64,000 nucleotides of DNA from CALCKU01 sp964571595 (GCA_964571595.1 CAZNCJ010000005.1:10996-74995); one strand, 5' to 3'; numbered from the stretch's first letter, positions 44,582-53,452 are shown. Translations and numbers: made by a program. The notes: generated by a model from the letters alone, not told the origin.

Positions 44582-47500
44582 TTATTCTGCGGCGACCATA
44601 CGCTCGGCCTGAGTTAATTCGACGGATAATAATTGCGAGACACCCTGTTCGGCCATTGTCACGCCAAATAATCTGTCCATCCGGCTCATAGTGACGGCAT
44701 TATGGGTAATGGCGATAAATTTGGTGTGGGTTGATTTCGTCATTTCATCCAGCAGATTACAATACCGCGCTACATTGGCGTCATCCAAGGGCGCATCGAC
44801 CTCGTCAAGCACACAGATCGGGGCGGGATTGGATAAAAAGACCGCAAAAATCAAGGCTGTAGCTGTTAGCGCTTGTTCGCCCCCTGACATCAAGCTCATA
44901 GAGCCGAGTTTCTTACCCGGCGGGCTAACCATCACTTCAAGACCGGCTTCAAGCGGATCATCTGACTCGGTTAAGGCCAGCGAAGCCTCCCCGCCGCCAA
45001 ATAATGTCGTAAAGAGACGACCAAAATGTCCATTGACCGTATCAAAGGCTTTCAGTAAGCGCTCGCGCCCTTCCGAATTGAGCGTATCAATGCCTTCGCG
45101 CAGACGGGCAATTGCCGCCTCAAGGTCTGCGCGCTCATCCATCATGGCACTGAGGCGTTCTTCCTGTTCGGCCGCTTCCTCATCGGCGCGTAAGTTCACC
45201 CCGCCCATTTTCTCGCGTTCTTTCTGCAGCCGCTCTAATTTGCGCTCAATATCGATTTCTGTCAGCCCGCTATCGGCGGAAAGCTCGCCCAGATGCGAGG
45301 CCAACTCTTCAGGCTCACAAGACAATGTCTCCATGACCCGCGCTTGGGTTTCTGTAATTCGTTCTTGGCTGGCCGCCATACGGGCTTCTGCACCGGCGCG
45401 CGCCTCGCGGGCTGCATTATGTGCGGCTTCCGCCTCGCGTGCCTGCGTTTCCGCCTCGCGCACATTATTCTCGGCCAAGGCCAGTCCGTCAGCAGCTAAT
45501 GTCCGGCGATTATTTGCAACCTCAAGCTCAGAGAAAAGTTTCTGGCGGCGATCTTCAAATCTGTCCGGTCCTTCTGTGGCCGCGCTTAAGCTCGTTTGAA
45601 CGGTTTCTTGTCGGGCCTCAAGCGCCGTGACCCGTTCTTTGGCGACTTCGCCCCGACGTGTCCAGTTCTCACGCTCCGCCTCAACAGCTTGCAGGCGGGC
45701 TTGTCTGGCGTCAGCCTCATTTTTTAATGTCCGGTAATTGGCCATGGCTTCATCAGCACGGCTACGGGCTTGGCTTAAACTGTCGGCCATATCGGAAAGC
45801 TCGGCACTAAAGTCTTGGGCTTTGTCAAAATCTGCGCCCAACGCAAGAGCGGTTTCGTGTTGCGCGCTGACATCCTTGATCTCACGCTCTAGGCGTTCAA
45901 TACGGTCTTCCATAGCCCGCTTTTCAGCGCCTGCGCGCGCAATATCGGTTTCATATTGCGTCAAGGCGGCTTGGGCGGCGCGGTCTTTGCGCTCCAGATC
46001 AGGTATAAGGTTACGGGCGTCTCGGGCGGCCTCTTCTGCGCTGCGGCGCGCATTACGGGCGGTTTCGAATTTTTCTTGGGCTTGGCTCACAGATGTTTCG
46101 GCCTGCGCGCTCTCAATTTCGACTTCTGCCAGACGGCTTTGCTGTTTTAATTTAATAGCTGCCGAGGTTTCAGCCCCCGCGCTTATTTCAAAACCGTCCC
46201 ATCTTACAACTCGGCCTTCGCGCGTTACCAACCTTTGGCCCGGCTGTAACTGCGGGGCTAATATGGTAAGATCGCTTGTCTCGACAATCCCGATTTGTGA
46301 GAGGCGTGCCGCTAATTCCTGCGGGGCTTTGACATATTGGCTTAACGGCGCAGCACCCGTGGGCAGGGACTGGGCCGGCGTATCGGCTCCGCCCCAGCGC
46401 AAGGGGGCTTGATCATTAATCGCCGCGTCGAGGTCTTCACCTAAAACAGCGGCCAAGGCTTGTTCATAACCGGCACTCACATCCAGTTTTGAGAGGGCTG
46501 GTGTCCATTGCTCTGTCTGATCGCGCGAGATAACGCGACTTAGAGCCGCGTGCTCAGCCGTTAATTTGGTCAGAGCTTGTTTGGCCTCTGATAAGGCTTC
46601 GCGGGCTTGTTGGTCACGGCCTTCCGCGCCCGTACGTTTTTCAGTCAGTTCTTGTTCTTTACCGCGAGCGATATCTAGGGCTGCCAAAGCCTCTTTTGCT
46701 GCTGCCGCAAAGAGGTTCTGGTCATTTTGACCTTGGTTTTGCGAAAGCGCGGTCAGTTTATCTTGAGCCTCTGAGAGGTCATTGCGTAGATTTGTGAGCC
46801 GTGTTTCCGATTGGGAAATATCACGACTATTGGCGGCGCGCTGGGCATTTTGATCCGCTGATTTACGCGTCAGCTCATTGTAAAGAGCTTCTTGTTCAGA
46901 GCGGGCCTTGGTAGCCAGCTCTGCCTCATCAGAGGCGGCATCAATGGCCGCGCTTGTGTCTTTGAGGGCCGAGAGGGTTTCGAACTCCTTATTTAAACGC
47001 GCAATCGCCTCAGACGAGTCTGTTACAATGCCTGTCTCGCGGCCAATATCTGTGGCTAATTGCTCGAGGCGGGCTTGTAATTTCTGGACTTCCGATTTCG
47101 CGCTTTGCTCATCTTGTTCCAGCGCATCTTTAGCTGCGTTTAAGCGGGCGAGAACAGCCGCAGCAACCAATTGTTCTTCGCGTTTTGGATTAAGCAGTTC
47201 GGATAATTCCGCCGCTGTGCGTGTGAGTTCCGAAGCCTTGACGGCTGTCTCGGCGACTTGGGTTTCGCAGGTCTTTAAACTCTCTTGCGTATCAGACAGA
47301 GTTTGTAAGGCCGAAGTCCAGCGTTTTAACCAGAGCAGGGCCCGAAATTCATGTATTTCGCCGGCCAAACGCTTATAGCGTGTCGCCTGACGGCTTTGAC
47401 GGCGCAAGGATAAGAGCTGGCTTTCAATCTGGCCGATAATATCATCTAGGCGCGAGAGGTTTGTCTCGGCGGCGCGCAAACGCAGCTCAGCTTCGTGGCG

Positions 47501-48037
47501 GCGTGTATGTAAGCCTGAAATACCGGCGGCTTCTTCAAGAATACGGCGGCGATTTTCTGGTTTGGCCGCGATCAGTTCATTAATCTGGCCTTGGCGGACA
47601 AGGGCAGGGGAGTTCGCCCCCGTACTGGCGTCGGCAAATAAGAGCTGGACGTCCTTGGCCCGAACGGTTTTGCCATTGACCTGATATTTGGAACCCTTGC
47701 CCTTTGTAATCAGACGCGTGACTTCCAGCACATCATCATCATTAAACATGGGCGGGGCGATACGGGCTTTATTATCTATCGTCAGGGTCACATGGGCCTG
47801 ATTACGCCCCGGGCGTTGTTTCGTGCCCGAAAAAATCACATCATCCATGCCTTTGGCGCGCATGGCCTTGGCAGAATTTGCCCCCATCACCCAGCGTATA
47901 GCTTCTAACAGGTTGGATTTCCCGCACCCATTTGGCCCGACAACACCTGTGAGGCCCGGCTGTATAATAAAATCGGTAGGCTCAACAAAGGACTTAAATC
48001 CTGTCAGCTTGATTTTATCAAAAGTGAGAACCCCCAT
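44582..48037 (-). CDS. smc: Chromosome segregation protein SMC
   Basis: The protein has 1151 residues. Walker A GPNGCGKS is at 34-41. Two long coiled coils flank a hinge near 500-640. The C-terminal head has signature SLMSGGEQALTATAL and Walker B VLDEVDAPLDDANVARY. SMC with ScpA and ScpB organises and separates the chromosome. It starts six bases after the DsbA-like gene, a conserved arrangement in alphaproteobacteria with mutY and DUF721 nearby. Long open frames on the opposite strand are by-products of its GC-biased codons. Confidence 0.97.
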   Translation of the reverse strand: MGVLTFDKIKLTGFKSFVEPTDFIIQPGLTGVVGPNGCGKSNLLEAIRWVMGANSAKAMRAKGMDDVIFSGTKQRPGRNQAHVTLTIDNKARIAPPMFNDDDVLEVTRLITKGKGSKYQVNGKTVRAKDVQLLFADASTGANSPALVRQGQINELIAAKPENRRRILEEAAGISGLHTRRHEAELRLRAAETNLSRLDDIIGQIESQLLSLRRQSRQATRYKRLAGEIHEFRALLWLKRWTSALQTLSDTQESLKTCETQVAETAVKASELTRTAAELSELLNPKREEQLVAAAVLARLNAAKDALEQDEQSAKSEVQKLQARLEQLATDIGRETGIVTDSSEAIARLNKEFETLSALKDTSAAIDAASDEAELATKARSEQEALYNELTRKSADQNAQRAANSRDISQSETRLTNLRNDLSEAQDKLTALSQNQGQNDQNLFAAAAKEALAALDIARGKEQELTEKRTGAEGRDQQAREALSEAKQALTKLTAEHAALSRVISRDQTEQWTPALSKLDVSAGYEQALAAVLGEDLDAAINDQAPLRWGGADTPAQSLPTGAAPLSQYVKAPQELAARLSQIGIVETSDLTILAPQLQPGQRLVTREGRVVRWDGFEISAGAETSAAIKLKQQSRLAEVEIESAQAETSVSQAQEKFETARNARRSAEEAARDARNLIPDLERKDRAAQAALTQYETDIARAGAEKRAMEDRIERLEREIKDVSAQHETALALGADFDKAQDFSAELSDMADSLSQARSRADEAMANYRTLKNEADARQARLQAVEAERENWTRRGEVAKERVTALEARQETVQTSLSAATEGPDRFEDRRQKLFSELEVANNRRTLAADGLALAENNVREAETQAREAEAAHNAAREARAGAEARMAASQERITETQARVMETLSCEPEELASHLGELSADSGLTEIDIERKLERLQKEREKMGGVNLRADEEAAEQEERLSAMMDERADLEAAIARLREGIDTLNSEGRERLLKAFDTVNGHFGRLFTTLFGGGEASLALTESDDPLEAGLEVMVSPPGKKLGSMSLMSGGEQALTATALIFAVFLSNPAPICVLDEVDAPLDDANVARYCNLLDEMTKSTHTKFIAITHNAVTMSRMDRLFGVTMAEQGVSQLLSVELTQAERMVAAE

Positions 48038-48043
48038 TTGTGA

Positions 48044-48781
48044 TTAGTGTCCTGTTTCTTTTTCTAACTCTTTTTCAGAGTCTTCAGACTTTTTAGGCAC
48101 AGGCTCACCAAGGAGAGGCGAGATCACCTCCTGAATACTCTCTAGCGTGAACATTTGTTTCTTTTCCCCGTTAACAAAGAATGTCGGGGTAGCATCCACG
48201 CCGGCATCAATGCCGCCCTGAATCACGGCCTCATATCGGGCATTTTCCTCTTCATTGCTCAGACAGGCGACGAATTCGTCCTCGCTCAGTCCGGCGGATT
48301 TCGCGATATTGACATATTCTTGGCGAACCGTTCGCTCTCCAGCTGCCTTAAAAATTTGGCGCTGACGTTTAAATTGTAGGGAAATATTGTCGAAAAATTT
48401 GCTTTCATCCGCGCAATTGGCGATCAAAAAGCCGGTATGGGCCAAGCGTTGCGGGGCGGTTGGAAATTCCCGGAAGATAAATCTGACTTTACCCGTATCA
48501 ACATATTGGGCTTTGAAGTCGGGATAAACTGTTGTGTGCCAATTTGCACAATGCCCGCAGGTCACAGAGGCATATTCCACTATGGTCACCTTCGCATCCG
48601 GATTGCCAATAGCGTGATCGCCTTCCACTTCATAGGCGTTTTGTGAAGGTTCTGACGTGGACTGATCTGTGCTTTGCGAACAGGCGATAAGGGCTAAAGC
48701 CGCAAATGCGCTTAGTGTGATATGTTTAATATGTCCGCGTTTGAACCGCGGAACCGAATCAGTTTGAGATTTCATATTCAT
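48044..48781 (-). CDS. DsbA-like thiol oxidoreductase, lipoprotein
   Basis: The protein has 245 residues. The signal ends in LALIAC|S (Cys34), so it is lipid-anchored. The thioredoxin fold has CGHC (Cys75/Cys78) in EYASVTCGHCANWH and a cis-Pro loop GVDATPTFFVNGE. It probably forms disulfides in exported proteins. A close paralogue lies 136 bp upstream (48917-49702), and smc follows after six bases. The acidic Glu/Lys C-terminal tail is unusual. Confidence 0.88.
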   Translation of the reverse strand: MNMKSQTDSVPRFKRGHIKHITLSAFAALALIACSQSTDQSTSEPSQNAYEVEGDHAIGNPDAKVTIVEYASVTCGHCANWHTTVYPDFKAQYVDTGKVRFIFREFPTAPQRLAHTGFLIANCADESKFFDNISLQFKRQRQIFKAAGERTVRQEYVNIAKSAGLSEDEFVACLSNEEENARYEAVIQGGIDAGVDATPTFFVNGEKKQMFTLESIQEVISPLLGEPVPKKSEDSEKELEKETGH

Positions 48782-48841
48782 ATGTCAGTCTCCCAATTTA
48801 ACATAGAAAGGCAAGTTTCCTGTAAAGGAATTGTTAAGAGG

Positions 48842-48856
48842 TTAACGTGTCGTTAA
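48842..48856. promoter_or_regulatory. Possible CtrA binding site
   Basis: TTAACGTGTCGTTAA matches TTAA-N7-TTAA, the CtrA box of alphaproteobacteria, and lies about 60 bases before the start of the DsbA-like gene that leads into smc. A further TTAA precedes it. In AT-rich DNA the match could be chance. Confidence 0.3.
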
Positions 48857-48916
48857 TGAGGCTTTTGTGGATAAAATGACGATTTTTAGCCTTAAGTCCC
48901 TAAAATTAGGGCGTTT

Positions 48917-49702
48917 TTAGGGTTTTTCTGGCGCTAAGAGCTTAGATTTATCAAATGTGCTGACGCCTTTTTTTTCCAGATTATCAAAGATTTTGATAAA
49001 TTCGGCCGCAGATTGACCGCCCGTATAAGGCTCACCATTGATTATAAAGAAGGGCGTGCCTGAGACTTTTCCAGCAAAAGCGCGGCTCACAGATCGGTCG
49101 ATTTGGCGGTAATGGTCTTTATTTGAGAAACACTCATTGAGGGCGTCGAGGTCCTCTAGGCCAAATTTTTTGCCGATTTTGGCATAGGTTTCCTGTACCT
49201 TACCGTCTTTAATAGATTGGAACACCATATCCTGATTTTCCATCTGATATTCGATAGCCTCAAAAAAGGCTTCGTGATCAGCGGAGGATTTATCTTCATT
49301 TTGAGCCGCGCAATTCGCGATGAAAAACCCTGCCATGGCCATATTGGCGGGCTGGGTTGGAAATTCTCGGAAAATAAATCTAATCCGCCCCGATTCCACT
49401 AATTCTGACTTTATCTTTGGCCAGTCTTTCGTAAACCAGCTCCCGCAATGCGAACAGGTGACAGACGCGTAGGCTATGAGCGTATTAGGTGCAAAATCCG
49501 CCCCCAAGACATGATCATCAGGGGCTTCGGTAAAGACATGCTCTATAGGGGGTTTTTTCGCGGGTGTTTCTTTGGCCTCTGTTTGAGACAGGGCGGCTTG
49601 GGACAAGGCGGCGGGGCTAAGCGCGAGAGCGCCCAGACCGATAAGGCCTGATAGAAAGCTGCGCCTATTGGTCGTTAAAATGAGCGAGAGGTTTTTGAAC
49701 AT
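48917..49702 (-). CDS. DsbA-like thiol oxidoreductase, Tat-exported
   Basis: The protein has 261 residues. NRRSFLSGLIGLGALAL is a twin-arginine signal, with cleavage near ALSQA. CSHC (Cys83/Cys86) is in AYASVTCSHCGSWF, and the cis-Pro loop reads GKVSGTPFFIING. It shares many positions with the next gene downstream (RFIFREFPT, FIANCA), so the pair arose by duplication and then took different export routes. Confidence 0.88.
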   Translation of the reverse strand: MFKNLSLILTTNRRSFLSGLIGLGALALSPAALSQAALSQTEAKETPAKKPPIEHVFTEAPDDHVLGADFAPNTLIAYASVTCSHCGSWFTKDWPKIKSELVESGRIRFIFREFPTQPANMAMAGFFIANCAAQNEDKSSADHEAFFEAIEYQMENQDMVFQSIKDGKVQETYAKIGKKFGLEDLDALNECFSNKDHYRQIDRSVSRAFAGKVSGTPFFIINGEPYTGGQSAAEFIKIFDNLEKKGVSTFDKSKLLAPEKP

Positions 49703-49783
49703 GTCTAACCTTATAAGCTATCGTCTTTATTGTAAAATTCATCTCATAGTATGAAGGTCACAATGCGGCGACCATATATATGA

Positions 49784-50371
49784 TCACTGTGTTTGGTCAG
49801 GGCTATCCGAATTTGCCAGAACGCGGCGGCCTAAACCTTCTAAGGCCTTTTTTAACCCATCATCAGGCAGGTTTTCCAGTCCTGATTGCAGTTGGGCTTC
49901 TTGTTGTGGGTTGAGGCCTCGCTGCGCCTTGATTGGGCGGGGCTGAGAATTGTCACGGGATTTACGCAAATTTATATGCCGGATTTTAAGATGGGTGACA
50001 TGGCCTGGACCCAAATAGGCATTGAGGCGTTCAATGATCGGACCGGAGCTGGCGATAATTAAAGCTGCGATCGCGCTGGGGGCTTCAATGACGAGTGTCT
50101 TACCTGTCGGTGACGGGCCTCGACCGGCGATAAATTTATAAGGCTCTGATAGCTTGGCAAAACGCGGTCCGACGATTTTAGCCCAATGAGGCCGGAGCTT
50201 TTGAACAGGGCTACCTGTTTTGAATTTTTTGGACAAAGGTTTCATAACTCGCGACGCGGCGCGCGAGGCATGCGGGGCGGGTCTGAATTGCGGACGTCCA
50301 CGCTGAGTTTCCAGCCAACGTGCAATTTGTACACGGTCTTTTCGAGAAACGGGTTTACGCGGTGTGTCCAT
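49784..50371 (-). CDS. DUF721 / DciA-like protein
   Basis: The protein has 195 residues from MDTPRKPVSRKDR. The frame extends to 50485, but that part crosses the mutY start and is not typical. A central KIVGPRFAKLSEPYKFIAG ... LVIEAPSAIAALIIASSGPIIERLNAYLG block is the DUF721 domain. DciA members of this family help load the DnaB helicase, but alphaproteobacterial DUF721 proteins by mutY are less studied. It lies 55 bp from the divergent mutY. Confidence 0.78.
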   Translation of the reverse strand: MDTPRKPVSRKDRVQIARWLETQRGRPQFRPAPHASRAASRVMKPLSKKFKTGSPVQKLRPHWAKIVGPRFAKLSEPYKFIAGRGPSPTGKTLVIEAPSAIAALIIASSGPIIERLNAYLGPGHVTHLKIRHINLRKSRDNSQPRPIKAQRGLNPQQEAQLQSGLENLPDDGLKKALEGLGRRVLANSDSPDQTQ

Positions 50372-50426
50372 CGCTTCAAGATGGCCTAATGCAGCGGTCA
50401 GGTAAAGCGAGATCAACATAAATTCT

Positions 50427-51557
50427 GTGAACACATATCCGGTGCCCCCGCCGAAAACCCGCACCGAGATCAGGCGCTTGCGCAAAGATTTGCTCGCCCA
50501 TTATGACAAAGCGGGACGGTCTTTGCCGTGGCGTATTCGCCCAGAGGACCGCGCGCGGGGTGTGGTGGCTGATCCTTATGCGGTCTGGCTGTCTGAAATT
50601 ATGTGTCAGCAAACAACAGTCGTCCACGCCGCGCCTTATTGGGAAAAGTTTCGAGAGCGCTTTCCCACAGTTACAGATCTGGCAAATGCCGATCGCGACC
50701 TTGTCCTGACGATGTGGGCAGGGTTGGGTTATTATGCCCGCGCCCGCAATCTGCATAAATGTGCAGCTATTGTGCGCGATGATTACGGCGGCGTTTTCCC
50801 GCAAACTGAGGCTGAGCTGTTAAAGCTGCCCGGTATTGGCCCTTACAGTGCGGCCACAATTGCCGCGATCTGTTTTGAGGCCCCGACCAATATTGTCGAC
50901 GGGAATGTCGAGCGGGTCATTTCGCGCCTCTTCGCCCTAGAAAAACCTTTGCCTAAAGCGCGAAAGGATTTACGCGCACTTGCCGGGAGCCTGTGCGGGT
51001 CCGAGCTTCAGCCTGAACGTCCGGGCGATTACGGGCAGGCGCTGATGGATTTGGGGTCAAATATTTGTACGCCCCGCGCCCCGCAATGCTCAGCCTGTCC
51101 GTGGCAATGGAGCTGCACCGCCTATAAGACAGGCCACGCCACAGACTATCCTAAAAAGCTCAAAAAAGCGAAATTGCCCATCCGCCGCGGATATATTTAT
51201 GTCATATGCACAACCAGCCATATCTGGCTAGAGCGCAGAGCTGATAAGGGCTTGCTTGGCGGGATGATGGGGTTTCCAGGCTCGCCTTGGGTTGAGGAGG
51301 ATATTTCCGAGCCGAGCGCTATGGATTTAAAAAATGCGCCTCTCAAACGTAATTGGGAGCCGTGCGGGTCCGAGGTACGCCATATTTTTACGCATTTTGA
51401 TTTACGCCTGACAGTTTTTCAAACGACCCTGCCAGAGCGGATTGAAATTGAGAAGGCCTCCGGTGAGTGGGCGGCTCTGAGAGATATTGAGAGCTATGCC
51501 TTGCCTACAGTGATGAAGAAAGTGCTGAAAATCGCCGTGACGGACGTTCGCCCTTAA
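50427..51557 (+). CDS. mutY: Adenine DNA glycosylase MutY
   Basis: MutY removes A mispaired with 8-oxoguanine. It has 376 residues starting at GTG 50427. Catalytic Glu57 is in SEIMCQQT, the helix-hairpin-helix is LLKLPGIGPYSAATIAA (131-147) and Asp158 is in VDGNVERV. The [4Fe-4S] loop is Cys214-X6-Cys221-X2-Cys224-X5-Cys230. The C-terminal Nudix-like domain includes RHIFTHFDLRL for 8-oxoG recognition. Confidence 0.96.
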   Translation: MNTYPVPPPKTRTEIRRLRKDLLAHYDKAGRSLPWRIRPEDRARGVVADPYAVWLSEIMCQQTTVVHAAPYWEKFRERFPTVTDLANADRDLVLTMWAGLGYYARARNLHKCAAIVRDDYGGVFPQTEAELLKLPGIGPYSAATIAAICFEAPTNIVDGNVERVISRLFALEKPLPKARKDLRALAGSLCGSELQPERPGDYGQALMDLGSNICTPRAPQCSACPWQWSCTAYKTGHATDYPKKLKKAKLPIRRGYIYVICTTSHIWLERRADKGLLGGMMGFPGSPWVEEDISEPSAMDLKNAPLKRNWEPCGSEVRHIFTHFDLRLTVFQTTLPERIEIEKASGEWAALRDIESYALPTVMKKVLKIAVTDVRP

Positions 51558-51562
51558 CAGCT

Positions 51563-52210
51563 CTAGGCGGGTATGAGGCCGGACAGCAATCCACCCTTTA
51601 GGCCGTCTAGGATAAATTGGATGGCGAGTGTGGCCAGCAAAATGCCAAGCACGCGGGTGAGTACATTTGTAAAAGTCTTGCCCAGTACCTTAATCAGGGG
51701 CCCAGCAATTAAAAACGCAATCAGGCAAATCAGCAAGACGGCGCAAAGCGCGGTCAAGATCGCGGCCTCTTCCTGCCAGCTATTGGCTTTGGACATCAGT
51801 AAAAGCAAAGAGGCCATGGTGCCGGGGCCGGCTATCATGGGAATACCCATGGGAAAGACGGAAATATCCTCCGGATCATCAATGGCTTCAAGTAGGTCCT
51901 CGGCGCGGTCTTCGCGTTTTTCCGTGCGTTTTTCAAACACCATATTGAGGCCGATAATAAAGAGCATAATCCCGCCAGCTATGCGCAGTGCGTCCAGACT
52001 AATCCCTAATTTGGCAAAGACCCATTCGCCCCCATAGGCAAAGAGGAGTAATATGATTGTGGCGACAAGCACGGATTTCACCGCCATGACATTCTGGTGG
52101 CGCTTGGACGTGCCTTGCGTGAGTGTCGCGAAAATCGGCGCGCATCCCGGCGGGTCGATAATCACAAACATCACGGCAAAGGCCGAGAGAAATAATTCCA
52201 TTTCAAACAT
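51563..52210 (-). CDS. MarC-family membrane protein
   Basis: The protein has 215 residues and six membrane segments. FVIIDPPGCAPIFATLTQG, LRIAGGIMLFIIGLNMVF and FPMGIPMIAGPGTMASLLLL are MarC/UPF0056 blocks. Despite the name, a role in multiple antibiotic resistance was not confirmed, and the function is unknown. It converges on mutY with five bases between the stops. Confidence 0.9.
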   Translation of the reverse strand: MFEMELFLSAFAVMFVIIDPPGCAPIFATLTQGTSKRHQNVMAVKSVLVATIILLLFAYGGEWVFAKLGISLDALRIAGGIMLFIIGLNMVFEKRTEKREDRAEDLLEAIDDPEDISVFPMGIPMIAGPGTMASLLLLMSKANSWQEEAAILTALCAVLLICLIAFLIAGPLIKVLGKTFTNVLTRVLGILLATLAIQFILDGLKGGLLSGLIPA

Positions 52211-52249
52211 AATTCGCTCTACCGCGAAGGCGGGGTGGGGGCAAGTTGA

Positions 52250-52513
52250 TCATGATAAGTTCATAATTAAAAAAATTAATCCCAATCCAATTATCATCCG
52301 TACAGCTTCGTCAATAAACGGTCTTTCGTAAAAAGAATTCAGACGGGGCTTTTCTGCGGGGTGCAATCGTATAAGTTTATCATTTTTATATTTACGATAA
52401 TCACCCAGGAAATTACCAACCGACTTATCCTTCTTAAATCTTCGATAAAGCAGGAGCTCAGATAATAATGTTACTACAAAATATAAAACCAATAAAGACA
52501 TCAGCAATTTCAT
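52250..52513 (-). CDS. Small two-TM protein A, cassette 2
   Basis: The protein has 87 residues: TM at about 3-23, a charged loop with RFK (25-27), GNFLGDY (33-39), YK (42-43), EK (54-55), SFY (60-62) and Pro65, then TM at 69-85. The same landmarks in the same order occur in the two genes before it, so the three are paralogues. Its ATG overlaps the previous stop (ATGA). No known family recognised. Confidence 0.6.
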   Translation of the reverse strand: MKLLMSLLVLYFVVTLLSELLLYRRFKKDKSVGNFLGDYRKYKNDKLIRLHPAEKPRLNSFYERPFIDEAVRMIIGLGLIFLIMNLS

Positions 52514-52785
52514 GGGTTTATTCTCATAAAAATTAGAGCCGCTAACACCCCATAAGATAGCGCGATTACTGTCCCAAATAATCCCAAATCATATCGCGAG
52601 AAAAATGTAGGCTTGTTACTTTCCCATCTTGTTAAAGTCCAAAGATTTTTCTCTCTAAATGCATAAAATGAACCAATATAATTACCCTTCCGATAGGCCC
52701 TTTTGTAATTCCAAAACAAAAGCATATATTGTAGACTGTAAAACCCTATCGCAAAGAGTATTGCCGCTAATAAATACTCAACCAT
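52510..52785 (-). CDS. Small two-TM protein B, cassette 2
   Basis: The protein has 91 residues: TM at 4-24, NYK (26-28), GNYIGSF (34-40), FFSRY (61-65) and TM at 68-88. It is the most divergent of the three paralogues, with Ser where the others have Asp in the GxxxGD motif. Its start overlaps the end of the 37-codon ORF by eight bases, and its stop overlaps gene A. Confidence 0.6.
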   Translation of the reverse strand: MVEYLLAAILFAIGFYSLQYMLLFWNYKRAYRKGNYIGSFYAFREKNLWTLTRWESNKPTFFSRYDLGLFGTVIALSYGVLAALIFMRINP

Positions 52786-52891
52786 TTCGATTTATCTTTT
52801 CTCTCATGGAAACGCTTTTGAAATCTAAATTAGAATTTATAAAATTATCGAGATGATTTCTAGCTTCTTCCGCTGTTGGAGTTTCAGCCAT
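52778..52891 (-). CDS. 37-codon small ORF, cassette 2
   Basis: ATG 52891 is preceded by AAGGGG at eight to nine bases, and the stop TGA overlaps the start of gene B. The product begins MAETPTAEEARNHLDNFINS and has a basic end (SMREKINRNG). Length is identical to the small ORF at 41058-41171, and HLDNFI corresponds to RLDEFI there. It lies 11 bases after gene C. Not in a known family as far as I can tell. Confidence 0.5.
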   Translation of the reverse strand: MAETPTAEEARNHLDNFINSNLDFKSVSMREKINRNG

Positions 52892-52902
52892 AAGTATGCC
52901 CC

Positions 52903-53181
52903 TTAATTAAGATTAAATATTACAAAAGCCTCTAATAGAAACATCGTAAAAAATATTACAGTTTCCAGAATAGGCATATGATAAAAAGAGAAGAACCCCA
53001 TTTTTTCTCCAGGATAATTTTGAAGAAATTTTTTGCGCTTATATTGATGAAAATCACCATTAAACTTACCTTTATTTTTTTGAATTTTAAATCTCACAAA
53101 CATCATTAAGTGATTCATAGGAATCATAAGAAGAGTTAGAGCGAAAAGTAAAAAAACTTCATTATAAAATATTCTACCCAC
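52903..53181 (-). CDS. Small two-TM protein C, cassette 2 (altered start region)
   Basis: The protein has 92 residues from GTG 53181: TM at about 9-28, RFK (30-32), GKFNGDF (38-44), YK (47-48), EK (59-60), SFY (65-67), Pro70 and TM at 72-90. The ATG that matches the start used in cassette 1 is at 53162, but there it reads MKFFYFSL then a stop, because one base is missing compared with copy 1. The present product must therefore start at the GTG or at a later Met (residues 19 or 22). Confidence 0.55.
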   Translation of the reverse strand: MGRIFYNEVFLLFALTLLMIPMNHLMMFVRFKIQKNKGKFNGDFHQYKRKKFLQNYPGEKMGFFSFYHMPILETVIFFTMFLLEAFVIFNLN

Positions 53182-53290
53182 AGCTCACCCCCGATTTGAC
53201 GTGGATGACGCGGCCTGACCCGACCCCCGCTGTTTGGTTAGAGATATTTTGTGTGCCCCCACACTGTGTCATATGTCGACCCTATCATAG
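53134..53290 (-). repeat. Shared leader repeat, copy 2
   Basis: This is the counterpart of 41614-41735, in front of gene C. It keeps AGTTAGAGCGAAAA, CTTCATTATAA, CTACCCACA, CACCCCCG, TGTGCCCCCA with CTGTGTCA, and ATCATAG, and has about 45 extra bases between the last CACCCCCG-type block and TGTGCCCCCA. The rest of the gap to aceA holds only the aceA terminator. Confidence 0.65.
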
Positions 53291-53381
53291 AGCCGCGCAG
53301 ATTTGCAATCTTGGGCCGCTATGAAGAGACTGGCCTGAATATTGTTAGGGCTATACCAACAGCCTCAAGCATATCAAGTCC

Positions 53382-53415
53382 AACAAAAAAAACCCCGGGA
53401 CAAGGCCCGGGGTTT
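53382..53415 (-). terminator. Rho-independent terminator of aceB-aceA
   Basis: A perfect 10-bp stem AAACCCCGGG / CCCGGGGTTT with a six-base loop is followed on the minus strand by eight T, 37 bases past the aceA stop. Confidence 0.9.
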
Positions 53416-53452
53416 AAGTCCAAGTTAAAAGTGGTTTACATATTTTGGAGGG

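Noticed and set aside
44691..45599. 302-codon open frame opposite smc, and similar long frames at 45738-46412 and 46908-47378
   Set aside because: They mirror the Ala/Glu/Arg-rich coiled coil of smc, have Ser/Ala/Arg-rich products and no ribosome binding site.
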